Positions 22,823 through 32,295 of a stretch of 64,000 nucleotides of DNA are shown one piece after another. Origin of the DNA: Pyrococcus sp. NA2 (GTDB lineage: Archaea > Methanobacteriota_B > Thermococci > Thermococcales > Thermococcaceae). The notes beneath the pieces were generated by a model, which did not search any database, was not told where the DNA came from, and saw nothing but the letters and a program-made list of their open reading frames with translations. How positions within the stretch are numbered: the stretch's first letter is position 1; each line of letters starts with the position of its first letter. The DNA lies in NCBI RefSeq assembly GCF_000211475.1, contig NC_015474.1, positions 744,001 to 808,000 of the forward strand, read 5' to 3'. A program made the translations under genes and the position numbers.

Positions 22823-23872
22823 ATGGGGCTGGGAAAATATCTTATCATTAGACTTATCAATGCCCTAATAGTGTTGTCAATAGTTACGTTAGTTGTTTCG
22901 GCACTCTTCGTTAAAGTTGCGGAGAAAGATCTCCAGAGCAGGATTCAAGAATTAGTAAATGCTGAATATCAAAGTTTAACTCAAAGAGGTAGGGCTCCTG
23001 AAAATGTTACAGCTTGGCAAGAGGAAAGAATAGCCTATTATAGACATCTATACAAGTTAGATAAGCCCTACTGGTGGAGAGTATTGTACTATGCTAAGAG
23101 GACAATAACGTTAGATTTTGGAAATACTAGGGTTCCAATATTCGGAACTGAGAGGAACGTAAAGAACATAATTGCTCTAGCACTTCCAAGGACAATACTC
23201 CTATTTACGTCTGCACAAATAATAGTGATTATATTGGGCCTTCTCTTGGGAGTTAAAGCAGCTCAAATGGTTGGTAGCGTGTTCGATAGAGCACTATCGA
23301 TTTTGGCTCTAGTTACTACCAGTATTCCAATGTGGTGGTTTGGAATGATGGCTTTGCTGATATTTGCATTCAAGTTAGGTTGGTTCCCAGCTAATTCAAT
23401 GCCCGATCCAAATCTTACAGGCTTTGCTCATGTGGTTGATGTTGTGAGGAGATTAGTTCTTCCAATATTCACAATAGTGTTCGTTCTCTTCGGAGGATGG
23501 GCCTGGGTTACCAGAAACATAATGATAACTACAATGCAAGAAGATTTCATTATGGCTGCTAGAGCTAAGGGAGTTCCAGAGAGAAAGGTCATATATGGTC
23601 ATGCACTAAGAGCAGCTGCACCACCAATAGTTACGATGACGATATTCTCCCTCTTAGGTTCACTAGGTGGAGCAATAATCACTGAGAGTGTTTTCAACTG
23701 GCCAGGGATGGGTAGAGTCTACTGGATAGCAATTCAGACGAATGAGGTAAACCTTGTCATGGGCCTCACATTCATTAGTGTAGCCCTGTATCTTACTGGG
23801 GTTATAATAGCGGATATATCCTATGGATTCCTGGATCCAAGAGTAAGAGTAGGAGCTTCAGCTAGAATGTGA
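22823..23872 (+). CDS. dppB: ABC importer permease, DppB type
   Basis: Inner-membrane permease of a family 5 importer. The 349 residues show an N-terminal helix (about 9-30), an external loop, and five further helices, with the EAA motif that docks to the ATPase in RAKGVPERKVIYGHALRAA (about 250-268). The TTSIPMWWFGMMAL stretch is typical. Ribosome site AGGAGGGTGA. Followed 11 bases later by its partner permease. Confidence 0.92.
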   Translation: MGLGKYLIIRLINALIVLSIVTLVVSALFVKVAEKDLQSRIQELVNAEYQSLTQRGRAPENVTAWQEERIAYYRHLYKLDKPYWWRVLYYAKRTITLDFGNTRVPIFGTERNVKNIIALALPRTILLFTSAQIIVIILGLLLGVKAAQMVGSVFDRALSILALVTTSIPMWWFGMMALLIFAFKLGWFPANSMPDPNLTGFAHVVDVVRRLVLPIFTIVFVLFGGWAWVTRNIMITTMQEDFIMAARAKGVPERKVIYGHALRAAAPPIVTMTIFSLLGSLGGAIITESVFNWPGMGRVYWIAIQTNEVNLVMGLTFISVALYLTGVIIADISYGFLDPRVRVGASARM

Positions 23873-23883
23873 GGTGAAGGAAG

Positions 23884-25308
23884 ATGAGGTGGGTTGATCT
23901 CAAGGATTCTCTCTCAAACTTTTGGTTCGAATTCAGAAGGCAGAAGACAGGTATACTGGGAATAGTTCTGCTCATATTCTGGATTATAATTGCTCTCGGA
24001 GCTCCTTACATAACCCAGCCAGACATTCCCGACAAATGGAAAACAGTTTGGATAGACTACCCGAAAACAGTACCTCCTACATGGACTGGAGTTTTTAGTG
24101 GTGTAAAGGAGGCTCCTCATCTTATAATACCTCCTGATGAATTGCAGAAGTACGTGACTCAAAGTGAAAATAAGATCATCATAGACATTCCTTACAACAT
24201 GGAATACGATGTTCCACCCCAGGATATAGTTCTAATGAACATTTCGGGTAAATCGAAAGGCAGACTTAGGCCCGTTTTGTCCCTTAAAATTAAGAGACCA
24301 GATGGAGAGGAAATAACGCTACTCCAAGGGTTCAAGATAAAGGGGTCAACGAACATTCAAATTGCAAGGGATAGTAACGTGAGAAGGAGGGTTCTTAATT
24401 GGGTTAAAATGAAGACGGGGATCCAAATTGATCCAAACAAAGAGTTCGAATACATGACGACCATGGACACTTTGAGGGTCATATTTGCAAAAGTTACCCC
24501 AGACATGCTTGACAAGCCACAGCCATTAAAGGGTGAATACCACATAATATACGAGATAAAGTTGTTTAAGGATACATCAGTTGATATATCCCACGCAGAG
24601 CTCGTATTAACAGGAAGAACTTACGGCTATCTTGGAACCGATGACAAGGGCAGAGATCTCTTTGCTGGTATAATCTGGGGTTCAAGGGTATCCCTAGCCG
24701 TAGGAATAACAACCGCAGTCCTATCAGTGCTCATAGGAATATTCTACGGTGTAACCGCTGCGTACTTTGGGGGCTGGACAGATGAGCTGATGATGAGATT
24801 CCAGGAGTTCATGGCCTCAATACCAACGTTGCCGATATTAATACTCCTCGGAACTTACTTCGGAGGACACATTCAGTTATGGCAAATCGTGTTGCTCCTG
24901 GCTGTCTTTGGCTGGGTAGGTATAGCGAGAGTTGCTAGGAGTATGGCATACCAGATTAAGGAGCAGACGTATGTTGAGGCCGCAATAGCCCTAGGTGCTG
25001 GAACTGGAAGGATAATATTCAAGCACATGGTTCCACAGCTCTTGCCATACGCCTTTGCTCAGATGGCACTGAACGTTCCTGGAGCAGTTCTAGCTGAGGC
25101 ATCACTGAGCTTCCTTGGCTTAGGTGATCCAACACAGGTAACCTGGGGTCAGATACTTCACGATGCACAGGTTGCTGGAGCCGCTGTAAACGGATACTGG
25201 TGGTGGGTCATTCCGCCGGGGCTGGCAATAGCATTGGTAGCATTGACGTTCGTGTTGATCGGTACCGCATTGGATAGAGTACTCAATCCAAGGCTCAGGA
25301 GATTGTGA
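23884..25308 (+). CDS. dppC: ABC importer permease, DppC type, with enlarged extracytoplasmic insert
   Basis: Second permease. At 474 residues it is about 150 longer than ordinary DppC (roughly 300). The first helix lies at about 22-44; residues about 50-245 form an unusual external domain; the remaining five helices follow GTDDKGRDLFAGIIWGSR, the conserved start of the permease core. The EAA motif is AAIALGAGTGRIIFKHMVPQ (about 370-389). The insert faces the binding protein, so it may help receive substrate. It begins 11 bases after dppB. Confidence 0.91.
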   Translation: MRWVDLKDSLSNFWFEFRRQKTGILGIVLLIFWIIIALGAPYITQPDIPDKWKTVWIDYPKTVPPTWTGVFSGVKEAPHLIIPPDELQKYVTQSENKIIIDIPYNMEYDVPPQDIVLMNISGKSKGRLRPVLSLKIKRPDGEEITLLQGFKIKGSTNIQIARDSNVRRRVLNWVKMKTGIQIDPNKEFEYMTTMDTLRVIFAKVTPDMLDKPQPLKGEYHIIYEIKLFKDTSVDISHAELVLTGRTYGYLGTDDKGRDLFAGIIWGSRVSLAVGITTAVLSVLIGIFYGVTAAYFGGWTDELMMRFQEFMASIPTLPILILLGTYFGGHIQLWQIVLLLAVFGWVGIARVARSMAYQIKEQTYVEAAIALGAGTGRIIFKHMVPQLLPYAFAQMALNVPGAVLAEASLSFLGLGDPTQVTWGQILHDAQVAGAAVNGYWWWVIPPGLAIALVALTFVLIGTALDRVLNPRLRRL

Positions 25309-25318
25309 GGTGGTTAAA

Positions 25319-26278
25319 ATGGCGAAGAAAGTACTTGAAGTTAAGAACCTTAAGATGTACTACTTCACATCGAGAGGCCCAGTTAAGGCTGTCGACGATG
25401 TCACGTTTGACTTAGAGAAAGGTGAGGTTCTTGGTCTAGCTGGAGAGAGCGGATGTGGAAAGTCATCAATAGGATTCACATTAATGGGAATGCCCCAACC
25501 CCCAGGGAGAATAGTTAGCGGCAGCATAAAGATTGATGGAAGGGAGATAGTTGGTCTACCAGAGGATGTTCTCAGGAAGGAGATAAGGTGGCAGAAGATA
25601 TCCATGATATTCCAGGGAGCTATGAATGCCCTCAATCCCGTTTACACTATTGGATATCAGATGATAGAGCCCTTAATTTACCACAAGGGCATGGATAGGG
25701 AGGAGGCACTTGATAGGGCAATGAAGTATTTGGAGCTTGTAGGTCTCGATCCAGAGGTCGTTTATCGTTATCCTCACGAACTCTCAGGTGGAATGAAGCA
25801 GAGAGTTGTTATAGCAACAGCATTACTGCTTGAACCGGACATAGTTATTGCAGACGAGCCAACGACGGCATTGGATGTAGTTGTCCAGGCTCAGATAATA
25901 AACCTAATGAAGAGACTCAAGAAGAAGCTTGGTCTTTCAATGATATTCATAACCCACGATCTGAGCATACTTGCCGAGATAAGCGATAGGATTGCAATAA
26001 TGTATGCTGGAAAGATAGTTGAGATAGGGCCAAGCGAGAAGATATACTATGAACCTGCCCATCCCTACACTCAAAAGTTACTAGCTGCAATCCCAAGACT
26101 TCATGAGGACGTTGAAAAGCTTGAATTTATCCCTGGAGCTCCTCCAAACTTGATCAATCCACCAAGTGGATGCAGGTTCCATCCAAGATGCCCATATGCA
26201 ATGGACAGGTGTAAAGAGGAAGAGCCCAAGATGGTTGAGGTTGATAAGGATCACTATGCGGCATGCTGGCTATTGTGA
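25319..26278 (+). CDS. dppD: ABC importer ATPase, DppD type
   Basis: Nucleotide-binding subunit that powers uptake. The 319 residues contain Walker A GESGCGKSS, the signature LSGGMKQR, Walker B DIVIADEP, and the family-specific C-terminal cysteine motif CRFHPRCPYAMDRC with a later Cys, which in OppD-type ATPases binds an iron-sulfur cluster. ATG 25319 is preferred to GTG 25310, which is in the GAGGTGG ribosome site. The partner ATPase gene follows after 9 bases. Confidence 0.93.
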   Translation: MAKKVLEVKNLKMYYFTSRGPVKAVDDVTFDLEKGEVLGLAGESGCGKSSIGFTLMGMPQPPGRIVSGSIKIDGREIVGLPEDVLRKEIRWQKISMIFQGAMNALNPVYTIGYQMIEPLIYHKGMDREEALDRAMKYLELVGLDPEVVYRYPHELSGGMKQRVVIATALLLEPDIVIADEPTTALDVVVQAQIINLMKRLKKKLGLSMIFITHDLSILAEISDRIAIMYAGKIVEIGPSEKIYYEPAHPYTQKLLAAIPRLHEDVEKLEFIPGAPPNLINPPSGCRFHPRCPYAMDRCKEEEPKMVEVDKDHYAACWLL

Positions 26279-26287
26279 GGTGAGAAC

Positions 26288-27295
26288 ATGGCCGAGCCAG
26301 TTTTAAAAGTTGTGAACCTTAAGAAGTACTTCCCAATAAGGAGAGGATTCCTAGCTTCCCTAAGAGGAGAACCCCAGAGGTTCGTTAAGGCTGTTGATGG
26401 AGTGAGCTTCGAAATTTACAAGCAGGAAGTGTTCGCTTTAGTTGGAGAGAGTGGATGTGGTAAGACTACCACTGGTAAGCTGATAATGAAATTACTTGAA
26501 CCCACGGATGGTAAGATATACCTTGAAGGTCAGGACGTGACAGAACTAAGGACAAAGGAGGAAATTAAGGCCTATAGAAGGAAGGTGCAGATGATATTCC
26601 AGGATCCATTCAGTTCAATGAATCCAAGATTCAGGATATATGATGTTCTGGAGGAACCTTTGCTGATTCATGGAATTGGCGAAACGAGAGCTGAGCGTGA
26701 AGAATTAATATACAAGGCTCTCGAGATGGTCAAGATAACACCTCCAGAGGAATACGTTCACAGGTTCCCGCACATGCTCTCAGGTGGTCAGAGACAGAGA
26801 GTTGCAATTGCTAGAGCTCTAATCCTTAATCCAACATTTATAGTTGCCGACGAGCCAGTATCAATGCTTGACGTTTCGATTAGAGCTGAGATCCTTGAGC
26901 TGATGAAAGAGCTCAAAGAGAAGATGGGAGTAACCTACCTATACATCACCCACGATCTCTCAACTGCAAGATATTTCGCTGATTGGATAGCTGTGATGTA
27001 TCTGGGAAGAATAGTTGAGATGGGACCAGCAAAGGAGGTAATAGATAATCCTCTCCATCCATACACAAGGGCCTTACTTGCGGCCGTTCCAGAGCCGATA
27101 CCCGAAAGAAAGGAGATAATCAAAGAGTTACCAATAAAGGGTGAGGTGCCAAGTGCCGTGAACGTTCCACCCGGCTGTAGATTCCATCCGAGGTGCATCT
27201 ACTTCAAGAAGGGACTCTGTGACACTAAGCAACCCCAACTCATTGAGTACTCTCACAACCACTGGGTGGAGTGTCACAGGGTAGGGGAGATCTGA
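26288..27295 (+). CDS. dppF: ABC importer ATPase, DppF type
   Basis: Second nucleotide-binding subunit, pairing with DppD. The 335 residues have Walker A GESGCGKTT, signature LSGGQRQR, Walker B TFIVADEP, and the C-terminal motif CRFHPRCIYFKKGLC with a final Cys, again as in iron-sulfur OppF-type ATPases. Start ATG follows GAGGTGAGAAC. Last gene of the importer; the next gene begins 12 bases later and may be read through. Confidence 0.93.
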   Translation: MAEPVLKVVNLKKYFPIRRGFLASLRGEPQRFVKAVDGVSFEIYKQEVFALVGESGCGKTTTGKLIMKLLEPTDGKIYLEGQDVTELRTKEEIKAYRRKVQMIFQDPFSSMNPRFRIYDVLEEPLLIHGIGETRAEREELIYKALEMVKITPPEEYVHRFPHMLSGGQRQRVAIARALILNPTFIVADEPVSMLDVSIRAEILELMKELKEKMGVTYLYITHDLSTARYFADWIAVMYLGRIVEMGPAKEVIDNPLHPYTRALLAAVPEPIPERKEIIKELPIKGEVPSAVNVPPGCRFHPRCIYFKKGLCDTKQPQLIEYSHNHWVECHRVGEI

Positions 27296-27307
27296 TGGTG
27301 CCTGGAA

Positions 27308-27841
27308 ATGGGGCTTAAAGATGCTATTAGATATCCCACAATTCTTTTTGGCCTTTTCCTCCTTATAATTTCTCTTGTTCTTGCCTTAGTTTCGATGGAA
27401 GCAAGGCTCGAGCACGAAGAGCTTAGAGGGACCCTCTCTCCAGGTTCTCACATGATATATTCAGATAAAATTGTTGCGATAGTGGATTGCAACTTAACCC
27501 TTTATTCTTTAAATGCAAACGTTTCGATATATTCGGCAGGTAAGTACTATTCCCTGGAACTTTCAAACAATACTGTGGTACTCAGCGATATAAAGGGCTA
27601 TCCAAGGATAGAAACGGATGGTGAAGTAATTTACACGCTGTCCGTTGTTGGGTATGCCTATCCATATTCGTGGCTTTCCCCAATAGGCTTTGTAACAATG
27701 ATAGCAGGAAGTATGTTATCTCTCCTTGGATTTGCAAGTTATCTTCAAGGAGAAATGGAAAAAGTCAAAAAGAAAAGAAAGAAGGAGATAAGGGGTGAGA
27801 GAAATGTACAAGGACCCCCTTGGGGTAAAGATAGATTTTGA
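27308..27841 (+). CDS. Membrane protein of unknown function
   Basis: I do not recognise this 177-residue protein. It has a membrane helix near the N-terminus (about 10-30), an extracytoplasmic domain of about 80 residues with a single Cys and several NxT/NxS sites, a second helix (about 123-145), and a basic tail KKKRKKE. It starts 12 bases after dppF and its 3' end overlaps the pgiA start region by 38 bases, so it may be co-transcribed with either neighbour. The tail after the Lys-rich stretch uses the same DNA as the pgiA ribosome site and start. Confidence 0.65.
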   Translation: MGLKDAIRYPTILFGLFLLIISLVLALVSMEARLEHEELRGTLSPGSHMIYSDKIVAIVDCNLTLYSLNANVSIYSAGKYYSLELSNNTVVLSDIKGYPRIETDGEVIYTLSVVGYAYPYSWLSPIGFVTMIAGSMLSLLGFASYLQGEMEKVKKKRKKEIRGERNVQGPPWGKDRF

Positions 27842-28373
27842 AACTGGTGTCATCCCTGGGGCCAAGAAGAGTGTAAGAAGGCTAAGTGACATGAAGGGAT
27901 ACTTTCTTGATGAAGAAGAGTGGGAAAGGTTAGTTAAGGAAAGGGATCCTGTAGTTTACGAGGTTTACGCTATAGAACAGGAAGAGAAGGAAGGGGACTT
28001 GAACTTTGCAACGACAATTCTATATCCAGGAAAAGTTGGAAAGGAATTCTTCTTCACAAAGGGACACTATCATGCGAAGAAAGATAGGGCCGAGGTTTAC
28101 GTTGCGTTAAAGGGGAAAGGAGGAATGCTTCTTCAAACTCCAGAAGGGGAGGCTAAGTGGATCCCAATGGAACCAGGAACTGTTGTCTACGTTCCCCCAT
28201 ATTGGGCACATAGAACCGTCAACACGGGGAATGAGCCATTCATATTCTTGGCAATCTATCCAGCGGATGCTGGTCACGACTATGGAACTATAGCCGAAAA
28301 GGGATTCAGTAAGATCGTAATAGAGGAGAATGGAGAAGTGAAGGTAGTTGACAATCCAAGGTGGAAACCCTAA
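27804..28373 (+). CDS. pgiA: Cupin-type glucose-6-phosphate isomerase
   Basis: Archaeal phosphoglucose isomerase, interconverting glucose-6-P and fructose-6-P, unrelated to the bacterial/eukaryotic enzyme. The 189-residue protein is a single cupin with metal ligands in KGHYHAKKDRAEVY (two His and Glu, about 87-100) and the later His of YWAHRT (about 133-138). It closely matches the P. furiosus enzyme I know. ATG 27804 follows GGGGTGAGA; the in-frame GTG 27795 is part of that site. Confidence 0.95.
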   Translation: MYKDPLGVKIDFETGVIPGAKKSVRRLSDMKGYFLDEEEWERLVKERDPVVYEVYAIEQEEKEGDLNFATTILYPGKVGKEFFFTKGHYHAKKDRAEVYVALKGKGGMLLQTPEGEAKWIPMEPGTVVYVPPYWAHRTVNTGNEPFIFLAIYPADAGHDYGTIAEKGFSKIVIEENGEVKVVDNPRWKP

Positions 28374-28401
28374 TTCTTATACATTTTTATGGTAAAATAA
28401 C

Positions 28402-28411
28402 GCTTAAATAC
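28402..28411 (+). promoter_or_regulatory. TATA box of purSQL
   Basis: GCTTAAATAC, preceded by the BRE-like AAAATAAC, lies about 40 bases before the GTG start of purS. Expected transcription start near 28432. Inferred from spacing. Confidence 0.55.
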
Positions 28412-28448
28412 TCTATATTTTTACATTTTCTTGGCAAGGTGAAGAGAT

Positions 28449-28691
28449 GTGAAGTGGAAGGTTAGGGTTCTCGTTAGGCTTAAGGAAGGGTTAAACGATC
28501 CAGAGGGAAGAGTGATAGGGAACGCGCTGAAAAATCTAGGTTACAAGGTTGAGAATCTAAAAGTTCCTAAGTGCTTTGAATTCTATCTGGAGAGTGATGA
28601 TCCTGAGAAAGATGTTGACGAGATGTGCAGAAGACTCCTTGCGAATCCATTAATCCATACTTGGGAATACACAATAGAGCCGGTGAAGTGA
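28449..28691 (+). CDS. purS: PurS, small subunit of FGAM synthase
   Basis: Small subunit of the three-part formylglycinamidine ribonucleotide synthase, bridging PurQ and PurL. The 80 residues begin [20 protein letters not shown], the family pattern. Starts at GTG with GGTGA seven bases upstream. purQ begins one base after the stop. The order S-Q-L is the classic operon. Confidence 0.93.
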   Translation: MKWKVRVLVRLKEGLNDPEGRVIGNALKNLGYKVENLKVPKCFEFYLESDDPEKDVDEMCRRLLANPLIHTWEYTIEPVK

Positions 28692-28692
28692 A

Positions 28693-29364
28693 ATGCCGAA
28701 GTTTGCAGTTATAGTATTCCCTGGAACAAATTGTGACTTTGAGACAGTCGAGGCCATAAGAAAAGCGGGGGGAGAAGCGGAGAGAGTTTGGTACAAGGAG
28801 AGCATTAAGGATTTTGATGGTGTCGTTTTGCCTGGAGGATTTAGCTACGCTGATTATCTTAGGGCTGGGGCAATAGCAGCTAGACAGAGAATCATTGAGG
28901 AAGTAAAAGAACTGGCCAAAGAAGGAAGGCCCGTTTTGGGAATCTGTAATGGTTTTCAAATTCTAACTGAATCGGGATTGCTTCCAGGGGCCTTAAGACC
29001 AAACAAGATTCCAAGGTTCATATGCAGATGGGTTCACCTAAAGGTCAGAGATGTAAATACACCGTTTACACAGCTCTATGAGCCTGGAGAGATTATAAAG
29101 ATGCCAATAGCTCATGCAGAGGGTAATTACTACGTTGATGATCCGTCGAGAGTTAGGATAGTGTTTCAGTACAGTGATAAAGAGGGCAAGATAACGGAAG
29201 AGGCGAATCCAAACGGTTCTGTACTGAACATAGCTGCCGTTGCCAACGAGGAGGGTAACGTTCTTGGAACCATGCCCCATCCGGAGAGGGCCAGCGATAT
29301 TCATCTAGGAAGCGAGGACGGATTAAGACTCTTCAAGAGCATGGTGGAGTGGGTAAAGAGGTGA
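28693..29364 (+). CDS. purQ: PurQ, glutaminase subunit of FGAM synthase
   Basis: Class I glutamine amidotransferase that feeds ammonia to PurL. The 223 residues hold the nucleophile Cys in GICNGFQ (about 85-91) and the catalytic His-Glu in MPHPERA near residue 195-200. FPGTNCD at the N-terminus is typical. It lies between purS and purL in a tight operon. Confidence 0.95.
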   Translation: MPKFAVIVFPGTNCDFETVEAIRKAGGEAERVWYKESIKDFDGVVLPGGFSYADYLRAGAIAARQRIIEEVKELAKEGRPVLGICNGFQILTESGLLPGALRPNKIPRFICRWVHLKVRDVNTPFTQLYEPGEIIKMPIAHAEGNYYVDDPSRVRIVFQYSDKEGKITEEANPNGSVLNIAAVANEEGNVLGTMPHPERASDIHLGSEDGLRLFKSMVEWVKR

Positions 29365-29377
29365 AGGAGGGTTTTGA

Positions 29378-31492
29378 ATGTTCCCCCATGAGGAAAAGCT
29401 CATTCGTGAAAGACTTGGTAGAGAACCTAACGAGCTTGAATGGGCCATGCTTGAAGTAATGTGGAGTGAGCATGTTTCTTACAAGTCGAGTAGACCATGG
29501 CTCAAACTTTTACCGACCAAAAATGAGCACGTTATTCTTGGCCCGGGGGAAGACGCTGGAATCGTCAAGTTTGATGATAACACCTGGATAGTGATAGGAA
29601 TAGAGAGCCACAATCATCCCTCGGCAGTTGAACCCTATGGCGGCGCTGCAACTGGAATAGGTGGTATTGTGAGGGACATATTGTGCATGGGTGCTAGGCC
29701 AATAGCATTGCTCGATCCGATAAGATTTGGCCCCCTTGAAAGGGAGAAGAACAGGTACCTTTTTGAGTACGTAGTTAAGGGGATAGCCGACTATGGAAAT
29801 AGGATTGGAGTCCCCACTGTTGGAGGAGAAACTGAGTTCGATGAAAGTTTAGATAACTATACCTTGGTTAACGTCGCATGCATTGGGATAATGAGGCCAG
29901 AGCACTTGGTTCACAGTTACGTCACAAAGGCTGGACTAAAGCTCATCATAGTTGGGAATAGAACTGGAAGAGATGGAATACATGGTGTTACGTTTGCAAG
30001 TGAAGAGCTGAGCGAGAACGCTGAGGAAGAGGACAGGTCAGCGGTTCAGATACCCGATCCATTCACTGAGAAGTTGCTGATAGAGGCCACACTTGAGGCG
30101 GTATATACCGGCAAGGTCAAGGCCCTTAAAGACCTTGGCGGAGGAGGTTTAACTTGCGCTGCCTCTGAAATGGCAGGGAAAAGAGGCTTTGGGGCAATAA
30201 TTTACGCTGATAGGGTTCCATTAAGGGAACCAGGAATGAATGCAATTGAAGTGATGATCTCCGAAAGTCAGGAGAGAATGCTCTTCGCCGTTGAACCCGG
30301 GGATGTTGAGGAGTTGGCTAAGATATTTGAGAAGTACGATCTTGAATGGGCAGTTGTCGGTGAGATAATAGAGGAACCAAGGTTCATAGTATACTGGAAG
30401 GGTGAGAAGGTTGCTGACCTTCCAATAGACCTTCTCACGAATGTTCCAACGATAGAATGGCCTTTAAAAGAGTACAACGTCGAAGAGGAAGTTGAGACAC
30501 CTAGGATATCTTTGAGGGATGCCTTTGAGAGAGTTTGGAGGAGTCCAAATATAATAGCGAAGAGATGGATATGGGAGCAATATGATCATGAAGTTCAGGG
30601 GAGAACTGTAGTTAAGCCCGGCTTCGATTCGGCAGTCCTAAAGATAAATGACGAATATGGACTTGCGGTGACCTCGGATGGAAATCCTGGCCATTGTTAT
30701 CTCAATCCATATCATGGGGCCCTGGGAATAGTTGCGGAGGTCGTAAGGAACTTAGTTAGCGTTGGTGCAAGACCCTTAGCTCTCGTGGATAACCTCAATT
30801 TTGCATCTCCTGAGAGACCAGAAGTTTATTGGAGCTTTGCAGAGACAATTAAGGGATTGGCTGACTCTGCAAGGGCCTTTGGTTTGGCTTACGTTAGTGG
30901 AAATGTGAGCTTTTACAATGAGATCGTGGATAGGCCGGTGAAACCAACCCCAGTCGTTGCGGGCATTGGGAAAGTTAAACTTGAAGTCATTCCAAAGGGA
31001 CCAAGAGAAGGGGATCTAGTTGCGATAGTTGGAGAAACAAAGAAAGAACTTGGGGGTTCAGAACTCTATCGCATCTTGGGAATAAGGAAGGGATTTGCAC
31101 CTAGAGTCGATTTAGAGAAGGAGAAGAGGAATGCGGAAGGAATACTTAAGGCGGTGGAGAATTCTCTTGTAACGTTTGTCCATGACGTGTCCAAGGGAGG
31201 CCTAGCGGTTGCCTTAGCTGAAATTTCGGCATGGTTCAACGTTGGCCTTTCAGCTAACTTCACGACGTCACTAGCTCCAGTTGACTTTGCCTTCAGTGAG
31301 AGCCATGGAAGATATGTGGTAACGCTTAGGGAGGATAAGCTTGATGAGCTAAGAAAAGTTTTAGATGTGAAGGTGGTTGGAAGAATTGGGGGCAACGAAT
31401 TTAAGCTTAAGATAAATGATGAGGCAATTTCATTTGACGTTGATGAACTCTCGGACATCTACTGGAACGAGATGTACAGAATAATGGATTAG
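29378..31492 (+). CDS. purL: PurL, FGAM synthase large subunit
   Basis: ATP-dependent synthase of purine step 4. The 704 residues match small-form PurL, with duplicated AIR synthase-like halves. Motifs include [11 protein letters not shown] (about 30-40), [20 protein letters not shown] split near 75-95, and [13 protein letters not shown] (about 253-265). Start ATG follows GGAGGGTTTTGA. PurS and PurQ partners are encoded immediately upstream. Confidence 0.96.
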   Translation: MFPHEEKLIRERLGREPNELEWAMLEVMWSEHVSYKSSRPWLKLLPTKNEHVILGPGEDAGIVKFDDNTWIVIGIESHNHPSAVEPYGGAATGIGGIVRDILCMGARPIALLDPIRFGPLEREKNRYLFEYVVKGIADYGNRIGVPTVGGETEFDESLDNYTLVNVACIGIMRPEHLVHSYVTKAGLKLIIVGNRTGRDGIHGVTFASEELSENAEEEDRSAVQIPDPFTEKLLIEATLEAVYTGKVKALKDLGGGGLTCAASEMAGKRGFGAIIYADRVPLREPGMNAIEVMISESQERMLFAVEPGDVEELAKIFEKYDLEWAVVGEIIEEPRFIVYWKGEKVADLPIDLLTNVPTIEWPLKEYNVEEEVETPRISLRDAFERVWRSPNIIAKRWIWEQYDHEVQGRTVVKPGFDSAVLKINDEYGLAVTSDGNPGHCYLNPYHGALGIVAEVVRNLVSVGARPLALVDNLNFASPERPEVYWSFAETIKGLADSARAFGLAYVSGNVSFYNEIVDRPVKPTPVVAGIGKVKLEVIPKGPREGDLVAIVGETKKELGGSELYRILGIRKGFAPRVDLEKEKRNAEGILKAVENSLVTFVHDVSKGGLAVALAEISAWFNVGLSANFTTSLAPVDFAFSESHGRYVVTLREDKLDELRKVLDVKVVGRIGGNEFKLKINDEAISFDVDELSDIYWNEMYRIMD

Positions 31493-31503
31493 AGGGAAGC
31501 ACT

Positions 31504-32295
31504 ATGGTCGCAATAGTATTTGACATGGATGGGGTTATCTACAGGGGAAATTCACTAATACCGGGAGCAAAGGAACTGATAGATTACCTTAAGGATAAGG
31601 ACATTCCTTTTGCCTTTTTAACCAACAATTCGACAAAGACTCCAGAGATGTACAGGGAGAAGCTTGCTAAACTTGGAATAGAGGTTTCTTCAGATAAAAT
31701 AATCACCTCAGGCCTTGCAACTAGATTGTACATGGAATCACATCTATCTCCGGGTAAGATATTCGTTATTGGAGGAGAAGGACTTGTTGAGGAGATGAAA
31801 AAGCTAGGTTGGGGTATCGTTGATGTTGAGAATGCAAAAGGAGGTGGGTGGAGAGAGATTAAGCATGTCGTAGTTGGCCTTGATCCTGGGCTAACTTATG
31901 AGAAGCTTAAGTATGGGACCTTGGCAATAAGGAATGGAGCAACGTTCATCGGAACTAATCCCGACACAACGTTCCCTGGGGAGGAGGGAATATATCCTGG
32001 TGCCGGTTCGATAATAGCCGCCCTTAAGGCTTCTACCGAGAGGGAACCAATAATAATAGGTAAGCCAAATGAGCCAATGTACGAGGTCATAAGGGAAATG
32101 TTCCAGGGAGAGGAAATTTGGATGGTGGGGGATAGATTGGACACTGATATAGCCTTTGCAAATAGATTCGGAATGAAGGCGATAATGGTCCTCACTGGAG
32201 TCAGTTCCCTGGAAGATATTAAGAAGAGTGAGTATAAACCAGATTTAGTTGTTCCAAGTGTTGCTGAGCTCCTTGAATACCTCAAAACTCTGTGA
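31504..32295 (+). CDS. HAD-superfamily sugar phosphatase (NagD-like, subfamily IIA)
   Basis: A 263-residue phosphohydrolase with the HAD nucleophile motif DMDGVIYRG (about 7-15), motif II TNNST (about 40-44), and motif IV GDRLDTDI (about 214-221). The large cap between motifs II and III is the C2 type of NagD and p-nitrophenylphosphatase relatives. Substrate unknown. It starts 11 bases after purL and may be in that operon. Its 3' end overlaps the convergent nnr gene by 14 bases. Confidence 0.88.
   Translation: MVAIVFDMDGVIYRGNSLIPGAKELIDYLKDKDIPFAFLTNNSTKTPEMYREKLAKLGIEVSSDKIITSGLATRLYMESHLSPGKIFVIGGEGLVEEMKKLGWGIVDVENAKGGGWREIKHVVVGLDPGLTYEKLKYGTLAIRNGATFIGTNPDTTFPGEEGIYPGAGSIIAALKASTEREPIIIGKPNEPMYEVIREMFQGEEIWMVGDRLDTDIAFANRFGMKAIMVLTGVSSLEDIKKSEYKPDLVVPSVAELLEYLKTL

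Noticed and set aside
28567-28959. 130-codon minus-strand frame over purS and purQ
   Set aside because: Opposite to two well-supported genes and without any family features.
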